Assembly: GCA_964427595.1 (NCBI GenBank)
Contig: CAYRUQ010000009.1
Location: 1-49,127, forward strand
Direction: 5' to 3'
Length of the DNA stretch: 49,127 nucleotides
From: Enterosoma sp964427595
GTDB lineage: Bacteria > Bacillota_I > Bacilli_A > RFN20 > CAG-288
A program made the translations under genes and the position numbers. Below are positions 17,874 through 26,776 of the stretch, piece after piece (within the stretch, counting starts at the first letter, position 1; the number at the start of each line of letters is the position of its first letter). Below the pieces are notes generated by a model. The model was not told the DNA's origin. It did no database searches and saw only the letters and a list, made by a program, of their open reading frames with translations.

Positions 17874-18605
17874 TTAATCAGTCAGTCTCTGTTTAGCTAA
17901 GTCAAGTAAAGTGATAACACCTAATAGCTTCTCAGTCTTTTTACCATGTTCAGTGACTAAGAGAAGCCCGACATTCTTATCATGAACTTTCTTCTTGCTG
18001 ATCATCTCAAAAGCCGAGAGGATATTCATCCTTCTATCGACGAATAAGAATATCTCATTGGAGTGATTATCAAGATCAACCACTTCTCTTAAATCAGAAA
18101 TCGTATGATCAGAAGTGATTTCAAAACCTTTATACAAAGAAGCATAATCAAATAAAGTCGAACGAGAGAAGATACCTTTGACATATCCATCGCTGTCTAA
18201 AACCGGAATATGAGAAAGAGAATCTCTATTCATGATCTCCAGCACCTTTAAAACTTCGTCAGAGTAAGTGCAGGTAGAAACATTCTTCGTGCAGACATCA
18301 TAAGTAGTAGCCGGGTTGATGATAGCTTTTGAAAGAAGACGGAATTTCTCAATAAACACAGCTGTCGGCACACAGATATCACTCTCATGAGAGAGGATAT
18401 TTCTGACATCAGAAGCCGTTCTTAAAAAGTCATAGTTATCTCTTAAAGCGATGACCGGATTTAAACGATTGTAATAAATCTGATTTAAGGCACGAGAAAA
18501 AGAAACATAATCATCTTTGAGTTTAGCTTGAGCGATAATAGTCTTCTCAAGCTTTTTAAACTCAGTTAGAAACTCATCACAGATGATCTTCTCTTCTCTA
18601 TTCAT
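17874..18605 (-). CDS. CBS-domain pair with HEPN-like N-terminal domain
   Basis: A 243-aa soluble protein. Two CBS domains occupy about 96-150 (MNRDSLSHIPVLDSDGYVKGIFSR) and 165-240 (GLLLVTEHGKKTEKLLGVITLLDLA). Such pairs usually bind adenine nucleotides. The first 95 residues are helical and contain R68-N-I-L-S-H73, which fits the R-[N]-x3-H signature of HEPN domains, many of which are RNases. ATG at 18605 is preferred because it overlaps the mrp stop by eight bases; the longer frame would start deep inside mrp. It ends the giant protein-IMPACT-hydrogenase-mrp operon. A nucleotide-sensing regulator is inferred; RNase activity is only a possibility. Confidence 0.85.
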   Translation of the reverse strand: MNREEKIICDEFLTEFKKLEKTIIAQAKLKDDYVSFSRALNQIYYNRLNPVIALRDNYDFLRTASDVRNILSHESDICVPTAVFIEKFRLLSKAIINPATTYDVCTKNVSTCTYSDEVLKVLEIMNRDSLSHIPVLDSDGYVKGIFSRSTLFDYASLYKGFEITSDHTISDLREVVDLDNHSNEIFLFVDRRMNILSAFEMISKKKVHDKNVGLLLVTEHGKKTEKLLGVITLLDLAKQRLTD

Positions 18606-19416
18606 CTTTGATATCTTTACTATATTTGGCGTAAGAGATGATGGCGTCAACAGTCTCTTTTAGATAGTCACCTTCTAATTCTTCTACCCTTCCTTCATCA
18701 ACATGTTTAGCGATATTTTGATCAAGAGGAATCTCTTCAAAAATCGGGATGCCATGTTTCTTAGCAAGGTCTGAATGAACACTACCAAACAAATCGATTC
18801 TCTTCCCACAATCAGGACATTTAATATAAGCCATATTCTCGACAAGAGAAACGAGTGGTACTGACAATAATTCAGCCATTTGTGCAGATTTTTCCACAAC
18901 CATCGAGACGAGATTTTGAGGAGAAGCTACCACAACAGCATCAGCGATTTTAATCTGTTGAAAGATTGTTAAGGAGACATCTGAAGTACCGGGAGCCATA
19001 TCGATGATCAAGAAATCAACATCCCAGATGACTTCGGTATAAAACTGCTGACAGAGAGTGGAAATCATCGGCCCTCTCCAAACGATAGGATCATCAGGAT
19101 GAGCTAACAACAGATTAGAGGACATGATCTCAATACCGGTTTTAGATTTGATTGGATAAAAATAAGTTCCATCTCCCATGACCGGGCCTTTGACATTGAA
19201 AGCAAAAGGGATTGAAGGGCCGGTTATATCAGCATCTAAAATACCGACTTTATAACCTCTTCTTTGAAGAGAGACAGCTAGATAAGAAGAGGTGAATGAT
19301 TTACCAACACCTCCTTTTCCAGAGATGACGGCGATCGCTTGTCCGATTCGGCTTTTCGAATTAGGAGAGATCTTAGGAATCAAAGGAGCGTCTTTTGTGT
19401 TTTTCATATCACTCAT
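18598..19416 (-). CDS. mrp: Mrp/Nbp35-family iron-sulfur carrier ATPase
   Basis: A 272-aa P-loop ATPase of the Mrp/ApbC/Nbp35 type. The deviant Walker A is GKGGVGKS (33-40), followed by the switch DADITGPSIP and DMAPGTSDVSL. C200-P-D-C203 is the CxxC that holds a bridging Fe-S cluster between two subunits. These proteins deliver Fe-S clusters to apo-enzymes in the cytoplasm. The N-terminal MIP18-like domain of long Mrp proteins is absent. AGGAAG lies eight bases before the ATG. It starts two bases after the hydrogenase-like gene, so that protein is an obvious candidate client. Confidence 0.94.
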   Translation of the reverse strand: MSDMKNTKDAPLIPKISPNSKSRIGQAIAVISGKGGVGKSFTSSYLAVSLQRRGYKVGILDADITGPSIPFAFNVKGPVMGDGTYFYPIKSKTGIEIMSSNLLLAHPDDPIVWRGPMISTLCQQFYTEVIWDVDFLIIDMAPGTSDVSLTIFQQIKIADAVVVASPQNLVSMVVEKSAQMAELLSVPLVSLVENMAYIKCPDCGKRIDLFGSVHSDLAKKHGIPIFEEIPLDQNIAKHVDEGRVEELEGDYLKETVDAIISYAKYSKDIKDE

Positions 19417-19418
19417 AT

Positions 19419-20552
19419 TCAGTACTTCCTATGTAAATTTTCTTCAGCGTGTTTAGAACCAGCTTCAGAGTCAAACATCTCATCATATATCTTCATGACT
19501 GATTGATTTAAAGCTGAGACATGTTTGCTTTGACCTGAAGCGATTGCGTTTAAACCATTTATTCTCATCGTTCTGATTTGATTGGGATTAAGTCCTTCTG
19601 ATGGAAGATGCATCGGTTGACCAGCTCCCATGATACAACCACCAGGGCAAGCCATCACTTCGATAAAATCATACTTACATTCATGATTTCTTACTTGTTC
19701 AGTCAGCTTTCTTATACCGAGCATACCAGAATAACAAACCTTGATATCTCTTCCAGCTACCCTCACATCAGCTTCCATGATATCAGGAGCTAAATCGCTC
19801 TGTTTAAACTCAATCGGACCATCATACACCTGATGACTATCAAAATAGATAGCACAGCGAAGAAGTGATTCTAAAACACCACCTGAACGCCCAAAGACAG
19901 TGCCAGATGATGTTGACTCACCAAGAGGATCATCAAACTTACTATCTTCAAGTGAATTAAAATCGATACCTTTCTCCTGAATGAGTGCACCTAAATCCTT
20001 AGTAGTCCAACAAAAATCGACATCAAAGATATAGTTGGTCTTGTTATAAGGAAGAGCGTTCTCGTTCTTTTTTAAGATACAAGGAACGACAGCTACAACG
20101 ATGATGTTATTAGGATTGACACCGATCTTATTAGCAAAATAAGTCTTAGCGACAGACCCTAAACAACCGATCGGTGACTTAGTAGTTGAGACATGAGGAA
20201 AGAGATCTTTATAAGTTCTTTCAACTGTTGCTAACCAACCGATACAACAGGAGCTGAATTGAGGTAAAGGGCCTTCTCCTTTAAGCCTCTTTAAAAACTC
20301 CATCGATTCTTCCCATATCGTGATATCAGCGCCAAAATCGGTATCGAAGACATATTTAAAACCGATCTCACGAAGAGCTTTGACCATCTTACCAGTCACC
20401 GCAGTTCCTGGCACCATGCCAAACATCTCACCGAGAGCGACTCTCACCGAAGGAGCTGTTTGAACGATGACCACCTTCTCAGGATCATTTAAATATTCTT
20501 CAACTAATCCGACTTCAATTTTCTTGGTCGGTTTATTCTGGATGTTTTCCAC
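19419..20552 (-). CDS. [FeFe]-hydrogenase H-domain protein
   Basis: A 377-aa protein made only of the H-cluster domain of iron-only hydrogenases. The three signatures are present: L1 FSSCCIGW (Cys102-Cys103), L2 VVPCILKKNE (Cys158) and L3 EVMACPGGCIMGAGQP (Cys302, Cys306). All four expected cluster ligands and the proton-relay Cys102 are retained. The usual Pro after CC is Ile, and MPC is VPC. There are no N-terminal ferredoxin-like clusters, so electrons must come from a partner. The start is GTG at 20552 with AGAGG upstream; no nearby ATG fits. Maturases hydE, hydF and hydG are not in the window. H2 metabolism or a sensory/assembly role are both possible. Confidence 0.9.
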   Translation of the reverse strand: MENIQNKPTKKIEVGLVEEYLNDPEKVVIVQTAPSVRVALGEMFGMVPGTAVTGKMVKALREIGFKYVFDTDFGADITIWEESMEFLKRLKGEGPLPQFSSCCIGWLATVERTYKDLFPHVSTTKSPIGCLGSVAKTYFANKIGVNPNNIIVVAVVPCILKKNENALPYNKTNYIFDVDFCWTTKDLGALIQEKGIDFNSLEDSKFDDPLGESTSSGTVFGRSGGVLESLLRCAIYFDSHQVYDGPIEFKQSDLAPDIMEADVRVAGRDIKVCYSGMLGIRKLTEQVRNHECKYDFIEVMACPGGCIMGAGQPMHLPSEGLNPNQIRTMRINGLNAIASGQSKHVSALNQSVMKIYDEMFDSEAGSKHAEENLHRKY

Positions 20553-20581
20553 TTTAGCTGCCTCTTTTTAACTTAGCTACT

Positions 20582-20977
20582 TCACTGCTCAACATGTATT
20601 ACTTCCTGGTCGATAAGATCGAGCGTCTTGATTCCTAAGTCAAAATAAAGACGTTCAAGCCTACTAGCCCCTAACTTCGTCCCACCGAAATATCTGACGA
20701 TGAAGATAGCGATGTTCTTCACCTCTCTCTTTTCCATGACAGATACTAACTTCTTCATCGAAGAGATAGGTTCTTGATTCTCACTTGATTCGACAGTGTA
20801 GACATTCTCACTCATCTCATAACGACATGCTTTGAGAATATGACGTGCCTTTTTATGTTCTTTCTTCAGTTCTTCACTGACTTTCTTGATCTCATCTCTA
20901 GAAGAAACATGATAAGCATAGCAATAAAACTTAGAGCGTTTTTCCTCAAAGAAGAACTTTAGATGAGGGTTATCCAT
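20582..20977 (-). CDS. IMPACT/YigZ-family N-terminal domain protein
   Basis: A 131-aa protein matching the N-terminal domain of the UPF0029/YigZ family (HKKARHILKACRYE, EPISSMKKLV, VKNIAIFIVRYFGGTKLGASRLERLY). Full-length YigZ proteins are about 200 aa with a second, ferredoxin-like domain, which is missing here; the frame ends cleanly with TGA. The family fold resembles an RNA-binding S5-like domain. Eukaryotic IMPACT modulates translation control, but the bacterial function is not settled. It starts four bases after the giant protein and lies 29 bases before the hydrogenase-like gene, apparently in the same operon. Confidence 0.88.
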   Translation of the reverse strand: MDNPHLKFFFEEKRSKFYCYAYHVSSRDEIKKVSEELKKEHKKARHILKACRYEMSENVYTVESSENQEPISSMKKLVSVMEKREVKNIAIFIVRYFGGTKLGASRLERLYFDLGIKTLDLIDQEVIHVEQ

Positions 20978-20980
20978 TTT

Positions 20981-23900
20981 TTATTGAAGACCATTTAAAT
21001 CTAGATTAGCAAAGGGGCTAGTATTGTTAAGAAGTGACTCCAACTGAGTTGAGCTACTCAAATAACTATACAAAGTAGTTGGCAAGTATCCATCTGTTTC
21101 TTTAACAGGAATAATTTTGGATAATGTTTCAAAGAGAGATAAGACTAAAAGGCTATTACCTGTAGTTTTATATTCATCCTCATTTAAGAAGGAGTTGATA
21201 ATGCTATCTTTTTCGATAGTTACAGAAAAGCTTTCAAAAATCTCAGTTAATTGTTCAGCAGTTAGGTAGTAAGTTTCATCTAAATTCAAATCACTTAATG
21301 CTTCAATCAGCTCGATGAGCCCATCAATAGCTTTGCCTTCAATCGGGTTGACTAAGAAATAATCATCCTCAAAGAAATCAGGGTAAGTTAAACTGCCACT
21401 AAAACTACTAACTAAAGACACGAGTTGACTAGTCAAACTCTCTAACATCTTATTGATGACACCAGCTGAGAGCTCACTAGAGATATCAGAACGATAAAGA
21501 CCATCAGTCTCATCATAATCGAAGACGACATAGGTTAAATCATAGAAACTCACAGAGCTTGTTTCTTCCTCTTGAGTGAAATATGTGTTGAAGACTTCGA
21601 GTAATTCATTGAAGAACTTATCGAATATTACTAACTCGTCATAACCTTTTCCGTAAGCGAGACCATTTTCGCCGAATTCAACATCAAACTCACCATCAGA
21701 GTTGAGAAGTTTTTGATTAGAGTAAATCAAGGCTTCAAAACGATATCCATCGCTATCCTCTAAATAAGGAGCAGGATCTCTCATCTCATAAGGCATGAAT
21801 AAGTCAGAAAGTTGATATTCACTACCGACTAATGTCTCAATGGAGTTGTTGATGAAGTTATAGGAGATTAAGGAGCGGGAATCAGCGAATAACTGCATCT
21901 TACCGAAATATGCCAAGATAGTAGCAGGGATTGAATATTCAGTATCACCACCGATGACGACATCATCAAAACCAGCATCATCATCAGTAGTGAACATCTG
22001 ACGAACAAGATCAAAGATAGAACAAGCATAATTGATCTCTATATCCCAGAAGGCTTTTTCACCAGCAGTGGTGCCGATATTGACATAGAAATCAAGATAG
22101 TGGGTGACTTCATCAGTGCTAGGATCAGCTAAGATTTCCGTTAAGTCATAATCGACGAAACCTGCAGAGATCAAGGCGGAAGGTAAACGGTGGAGGATAT
22201 CACTCTGATTTGCAATATGTAAAGCAGCTTCAAGCTTATCAATAATCTCAGCAGAGGTAGTGACCACATTCAAATTAGCCACATCGAAACCTTGCAAATA
22301 GGTGATGAAGTCAGCAAAATAAGAGGCTTCATCTTCCCAAGAAGACACTTCGCTTAAGATAGCTAATAGGACGCTTTCTTGCTCAGAATCAGTATCTTGA
22401 AGTGTGACATGCTCGACAAGTCCATTATCGATGATGGCTACATAAACAAGACGAGCGATCGGAGAGAGAGTTTCTCCATCAGCGACAGTCGTGAGAAGTT
22501 TAGATTGACCGAATCTGACGATCAAACTAGTCAAAGTCTCTAAATCTTCTTCCAAATCAAAGATTGAACTGAAGATTTGTTCAAGTCGGTCGTTAATAGA
22601 AAGATCATATAAATCAGATAAAAGCTGAAGTTCAAATTTGATTTCATCAGCACTCATAGAACTTAAGAGTGTGAAATCGATAGATTCAATCACATCTTGA
22701 TAGACGCTACCGAGTTCAATCGTATTGATGGAGTTAGAGGCAAGTTGAGCGAAGAGACCTTTAAGAAGGCTAGATTCAAAGACAGTTGACTCACAAAGAG
22801 CGTTGATCAAATCAGTCGGTAACTTACCATCTGAGAGAGCATCAAGACCACCATTCTTTTGAAGGATAGAAAGAAGTTCACAGAAATAGGCGATCTCACC
22901 AGTCTCAGAGATTTGGACGCTGACATAGATGTCATTTCCATCGCCATCTTGAACGACGATTGTTGAAGAAGTAGTTCCACCAATAAAGCTACTGGAGACA
23001 AAGTATTGATAAAGGCTTGAAGAAGAAAGACCTAAATCTTCAAAGAAACCTTGATAATCGAGAAGTGAGTAAATGAGATAACCGAAATTAGTGTTTCCAA
23101 CAGTCGTGAAATTCGCACTCGCTAAGATGGTGATGATTGCATTTAATCTCTCAGGATCAAGAGAGTCAAAATCAAGGTCTTCCAAATCGAGTCCACGAAG
23201 TAAATCAAGGATCTTAGCGATATCATCAGCGTCCTCTTTCCAAAGAGAAGTTCTCATCTCTTGGAAGGAGACAGGGATACCTAAATCATTGAGATATTCA
23301 TTTAAAGAATCATTAATGATTTGAAGGATACAAGGAGAGAGGATCTCACTATCAAGACCGTCAGAAATCAAATCAGCGATAGCTTGGGAAGAAGTGAGTT
23401 TATCCAAATCGAAAGAACCATTAAGTAAGAAATCAGCGTTGATGATCGCATCATCTAATACCTGACATATCTTATCGATCTCTTTACCATCAAAACCATT
23501 ACCCCAATCGATGCTGGAGATAGTGCTTAAAGAAGGTGCATATAAACCTAAATCAGCGATAGCATCAACTTCAAAAAGATTAGAAAGTAGAGTGTAGATA
23601 TTAGCGTTAGTTATCGCATTCTTGGTAGTAGCAGTCGCTTTAGGAGTATTGAAGAAATCAGAGTTAGCGACGATGTTAAGAAGACTTCTGATAGTGTTGG
23701 TATTGACCTTTTCTAATTGTTGAGCGATCGTGAGGCTGCTATCAGAGAAAGCGTCAGTCATCGTCTTGATAGAAGGTAAAAGAAGGATGACTGATTTGAA
23801 ATTATCTAAAAAGTCGGAAGAATCATAATTGAAATCATAAGGAGTGAGTCCGAAGAGATAAGTCTCAATATCGAGATCAGTGTTGTTATGTAAGAAAGTC

Positions 23901-25843
23901 TTGATAGTCGGAGCATATAAAGTCATGAAGATCTGAGACTCCTCTAAGATATCGATGATTTCATAAAGCTGCAAAGCGACTTTCTCATCTCCCCAATCAA
24001 GATCATCAAACGAGAAGTCTTCACCGACTAAAATAGAGTTCTCAGAGAAGATGTTGTCACAAGCATCAAAGTAAACGACGATCTCCTCTCTTAAATCAGA
24101 GATAGAGAAGCCAGCTAAGGTAGTCTCTAAATCGATACCAGCGATGTATTTTTGAATAGAGGGGATATTTTCAAGTCCGACGATCATAGCTTGAGTCAAA
24201 TCAAACGGTTCTAAAAGCTCCATGTTCAGGATACCCTCGGATTCTTCATCCGTAGTATCACCGACGAGACAAACTTCTAATTCATCACGTTTTTCTTTGT
24301 TTTCTAAGACATCAAAGATAAGCTCGGTGAAATCAGTATCGACGATATCAGCATTGATATCTAACTCAGCTAAACGAGCGATTTTTAATACACCTTCGAC
24401 AAGTAACTGTAAATCATGAGACCAGTCGATATTTTCATAAGCGGAAGCTTCAGTAGGCATGACGCTGATACCTTGGCTAGTGAGACTAGAAGCGATACCC
24501 GCCATCAAAACAGGCATGTTCTTCTGAACGACTTCTAATTCACCAAGTTTAGCGACCGCCTCTCCATAAGTAGAGATCATCTCATCAGTCATGCTGGAAG
24601 TTAAGATTTCAAAGTTATCAAAACTGAGTGATGAACCATCAGAGCTGAAGAAAGTAGAAACGACACCAGTTGAATAAATCTCTTTATAGAAGGAATTAAT
24701 GATAGTTAGTTCACTCGACCAATCGATGTTAGTGAAATCTAAATCATTGAGGACTTGTTCTCCGGAGAAGATACTAGTTAAAGCAGCATCGATAATCGGA
24801 GGTATCAAAGCGATGACCATCGGATTAGCGATGATAGCTGATAAAACACTATCAACAGTTTCTGAACTTAAAAGAATCGGGTAATTGATGGTGATAGAGT
24901 TAACACCATCTTCAAAAGAGATAGCACCGCTAGAGATAGCAGGTGCGGCGATATCTAAAGTAGAGGAGATGAGACCATTTAAGGATACGCTCTGTCCATT
25001 GATAGTGACCGAAGAAGCGGTATCCATAATCAAGCTATCAAGTCCACCAAGACCAGTGATTTTCATGATAGCACTATTCTCAATCTCATCTAGATAGCTG
25101 TCATAGTTAGAATATATAGAGCTAGGAAGAAGTGAGGAGAAAGATTTTAAAGTATCTCTGTTATCGATGACGATACGAGCCAAAGAGGTGAAAGGTGAAA
25201 TCAAAATGACAGTCAAACAAAACTCACCACAAGCCCCAAGAAGACCAGCGATCCAAGGATGACGACGGAGTTTCTTCTTCTGGTTTTCTTCACTTAAGAC
25301 AGTTCCGTCAGAATCGACGATGCCACCGATAAGCTCACTCTTAGTCTTAGAAGAACGTCTCTCTTTAGCTTCAGCTCGAGATTCAACAGGTAAAAACCAA
25401 CGGAAGATACCGTTGTAGATGATGGCGGTGAAAAGCCAGATGAATAGTTGAATAACTAAGACTTCGACAAAGAAAAGAACATAAGCGAGAAGAGAGGTAG
25501 CTAAAGCGATAGCCGTTTGATAAACACTGATACCATTCATCGGAGAGATCAAACCGGTAGCATTGATGATGTCAGCTAAAGTCTGTTGAATGGAAGTAAG
25601 AGCGATCGTATGAGTGGTTTCATTGATCATAATTTCAAAGGAATAACCGAAATTACTTAAATCGATATTTCCGATAGCGTTAGCGAAAGTCGGAGTCAAG
25701 AAAAGAAACACGATGATTAAAGCGACTTCAATAAGCGTTTTAACAGTAGTTTTATAGATGCCTTTGATCAAACCAGCTATCAAAGCTAGCAAGGAAAGAC
25801 CAATCATGACGACAAGAATCACTATAAGTATTGTGCTGACCAT
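20981..25843 (-). CDS. Giant membrane-anchored repeat protein (1620 aa), unknown function
   Basis: I do not recognise a named family. The first 225 residues hold four or five hydrophobic segments (about 3-29, 36-56, 108-145, 198-222) separated by a basic stretch (155-195). Their start (LIAGLIKGIYKTTVKTLIEV) resembles CvpA-type proteins. The remaining 1400 residues are acidic, Ser/Leu/Asp-rich and probably helical, without further membrane spans, so they may be extracytoplasmic. A degenerate motif around a Trp (DWSSEL, DWSHDL, DWGDEK, DWGNGF and WKEDAD, WEDEAS, FWDIE) recurs every 100-160 residues from residue 374 onward. The ATG follows GAGAGGG. It heads the operon with IMPACT, hydrogenase-like, mrp and CBS genes. 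A structural or envelope role is a guess. Confidence 0.85.
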   Translation of the reverse strand: MVSTILIVILVVMIGLSLLALIAGLIKGIYKTTVKTLIEVALIIVFLFLTPTFANAIGNIDLSNFGYSFEIMINETTHTIALTSIQQTLADIINATGLISPMNGISVYQTAIALATSLLAYVLFFVEVLVIQLFIWLFTAIIYNGIFRWFLPVESRAEAKERRSSKTKSELIGGIVDSDGTVLSEENQKKKLRRHPWIAGLLGACGEFCLTVILISPFTSLARIVIDNRDTLKSFSSLLPSSIYSNYDSYLDEIENSAIMKITGLGGLDSLIMDTASSVTINGQSVSLNGLISSTLDIAAPAISSGAISFEDGVNSITINYPILLSSETVDSVLSAIIANPMVIALIPPIIDAALTSIFSGEQVLNDLDFTNIDWSSELTIINSFYKEIYSTGVVSTFFSSDGSSLSFDNFEILTSSMTDEMISTYGEAVAKLGELEVVQKNMPVLMAGIASSLTSQGISVMPTEASAYENIDWSHDLQLLVEGVLKIARLAELDINADIVDTDFTELIFDVLENKEKRDELEVCLVGDTTDEESEGILNMELLEPFDLTQAMIVGLENIPSIQKYIAGIDLETTLAGFSISDLREEIVVYFDACDNIFSENSILVGEDFSFDDLDWGDEKVALQLYEIIDILEESQIFMTLYAPTIKTFLHNNTDLDIETYLFGLTPYDFNYDSSDFLDNFKSVILLLPSIKTMTDAFSDSSLTIAQQLEKVNTNTIRSLLNIVANSDFFNTPKATATTKNAITNANIYTLLSNLFEVDAIADLGLYAPSLSTISSIDWGNGFDGKEIDKICQVLDDAIINADFLLNGSFDLDKLTSSQAIADLISDGLDSEILSPCILQIINDSLNEYLNDLGIPVSFQEMRTSLWKEDADDIAKILDLLRGLDLEDLDFDSLDPERLNAIITILASANFTTVGNTNFGYLIYSLLDYQGFFEDLGLSSSSLYQYFVSSSFIGGTTSSTIVVQDGDGNDIYVSVQISETGEIAYFCELLSILQKNGGLDALSDGKLPTDLINALCESTVFESSLLKGLFAQLASNSINTIELGSVYQDVIESIDFTLLSSMSADEIKFELQLLSDLYDLSINDRLEQIFSSIFDLEEDLETLTSLIVRFGQSKLLTTVADGETLSPIARLVYVAIIDNGLVEHVTLQDTDSEQESVLLAILSEVSSWEDEASYFADFITYLQGFDVANLNVVTTSAEIIDKLEAALHIANQSDILHRLPSALISAGFVDYDLTEILADPSTDEVTHYLDFYVNIGTTAGEKAFWDIEINYACSIFDLVRQMFTTDDDAGFDDVVIGGDTEYSIPATILAYFGKMQLFADSRSLISYNFINNSIETLVGSEYQLSDLFMPYEMRDPAPYLEDSDGYRFEALIYSNQKLLNSDGEFDVEFGENGLAYGKGYDELVIFDKFFNELLEVFNTYFTQEEETSSVSFYDLTYVVFDYDETDGLYRSDISSELSAGVINKMLESLTSQLVSLVSSFSGSLTYPDFFEDDYFLVNPIEGKAIDGLIELIEALSDLNLDETYYLTAEQLTEIFESFSVTIEKDSIINSFLNEDEYKTTGNSLLVLSLFETLSKIIPVKETDGYLPTTLYSYLSSSTQLESLLNNTSPFANLDLNGLQ

Positions 25844-25890
25844 AGGGGTTCCCTCTCTTAATTATTGCTTTATATTTTATTATTTTAATG

Positions 25891-25916
25891 CTTTAATAAA
25901 AAGACTTTTATTAAAG
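25891..25916 (+). promoter_or_regulatory. Inverted repeat next to the CPBP protease ribosome binding site
   Basis: Eleven-base perfect arms (25891-25901 and 25906-25916) surround the loop AGAC. The 3' arm ends in AAAG, the first half of the AAAGGAG ribosome binding site (25913-25919). As RNA it could hinder ribosome access to the downstream protease; as DNA it could be an operator in the divergent promoter region. The structure is certain, the role inferred. Confidence 0.5.
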
Positions 25917-25926
25917 GAGACTGTCG

Positions 25927-26772
25927 ATGGAAATTTACGAACATAACGACCGACAACAAAAAGATCAAAGACCGGATCCTTACGCAAGAACCAAGGAATC
26001 AATTTTTGCTTATCGAAGATTTAACGAAACACTACCTCTTTGGGAGAAGATTCTCTTTTTTATCATCGGCTTCATCGGACTACAACTAGTCGCTATCGCT
26101 TGGGAAGCGATATTACAAAAAACATCAGCGGTTAACGATACCGTTTACTATGTTGGATTAGTCAATTTCCTCTCGTATTTAGTTATCGTTATAGCTTTAG
26201 TCCTTTTACTTCTTTTTGACAAGAAGAAAACACTCATCACTTTCTTTAAATCCTTTAAGGATGTTAGTGTACTAAAAATCGGAGCTCTTGGCTATTGTGG
26301 ACTTTTAATGGTAAATGCCATATTCAATTTGCTTTACATGGCTATCCCCTACTATGGTGTCAACACCAATCAAAGCACATTAGAGCTTATCGCCAGTTCC
26401 TATCCAGTCATAATCATCTTCATGACTGTCATCTTCGCTCCCTTTGTGGAAGAATTCACATATAGAGTTGGACTTGGTGATACTTTAGGTCATAAAAAGC
26501 CGATTTTAGGAATCATACTATCAGCTCTTATCTTCGGTCTCATCCATTTTGATTTCACAGCTATCTCTGATGTGATAACTGCCACAAGTGAATCTACTTA
26601 TGAAACTGCGCTCATCTATCTTTATAATGAGTTGTTAAATTTACCGATTTATATCTCTTCTGGTGCCGTTTTGTGCCTTACATATTTTTATTCAGGTAAA
26701 TTATCTAGTTCTTTTACCGCCCACTTCTTAAACAATGGTATCTCGGTATTTGTGATGTTATTAGTGTATTAA
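25927..26772 (+). CDS. CPBP-family intramembrane glutamic-type protease
   Basis: A 281-aa polytopic membrane protein of the CPBP (CAAX protease and bacteriocin processing, Abi) family. Catalytic motifs are E-E-F-T-Y-R in FAPFVEEFTYRVG (about 174-186), FGLIHF with the conserved His, and a late His/Asn helix (FTAHFLNNG). There are about seven hydrophobic segments after a soluble basic N-terminus (1-38). Relatives cleave prenylated proteins, process peptides or give self-immunity to bacteriocins; the substrate here is unknown. The ATG has AAAGGAG eight bases upstream. It is divergent from the giant protein and heads the CPBP-TraX-thioredoxin group. Confidence 0.92.
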   Translation: MEIYEHNDRQQKDQRPDPYARTKESIFAYRRFNETLPLWEKILFFIIGFIGLQLVAIAWEAILQKTSAVNDTVYYVGLVNFLSYLVIVIALVLLLLFDKKKTLITFFKSFKDVSVLKIGALGYCGLLMVNAIFNLLYMAIPYYGVNTNQSTLELIASSYPVIIIFMTVIFAPFVEEFTYRVGLGDTLGHKKPILGIILSALIFGLIHFDFTAISDVITATSESTYETALIYLYNELLNLPIYISSGAVLCLTYFYSGKLSSSFTAHFLNNGISVFVMLLVY

Positions 26773-26776
26773 AATC

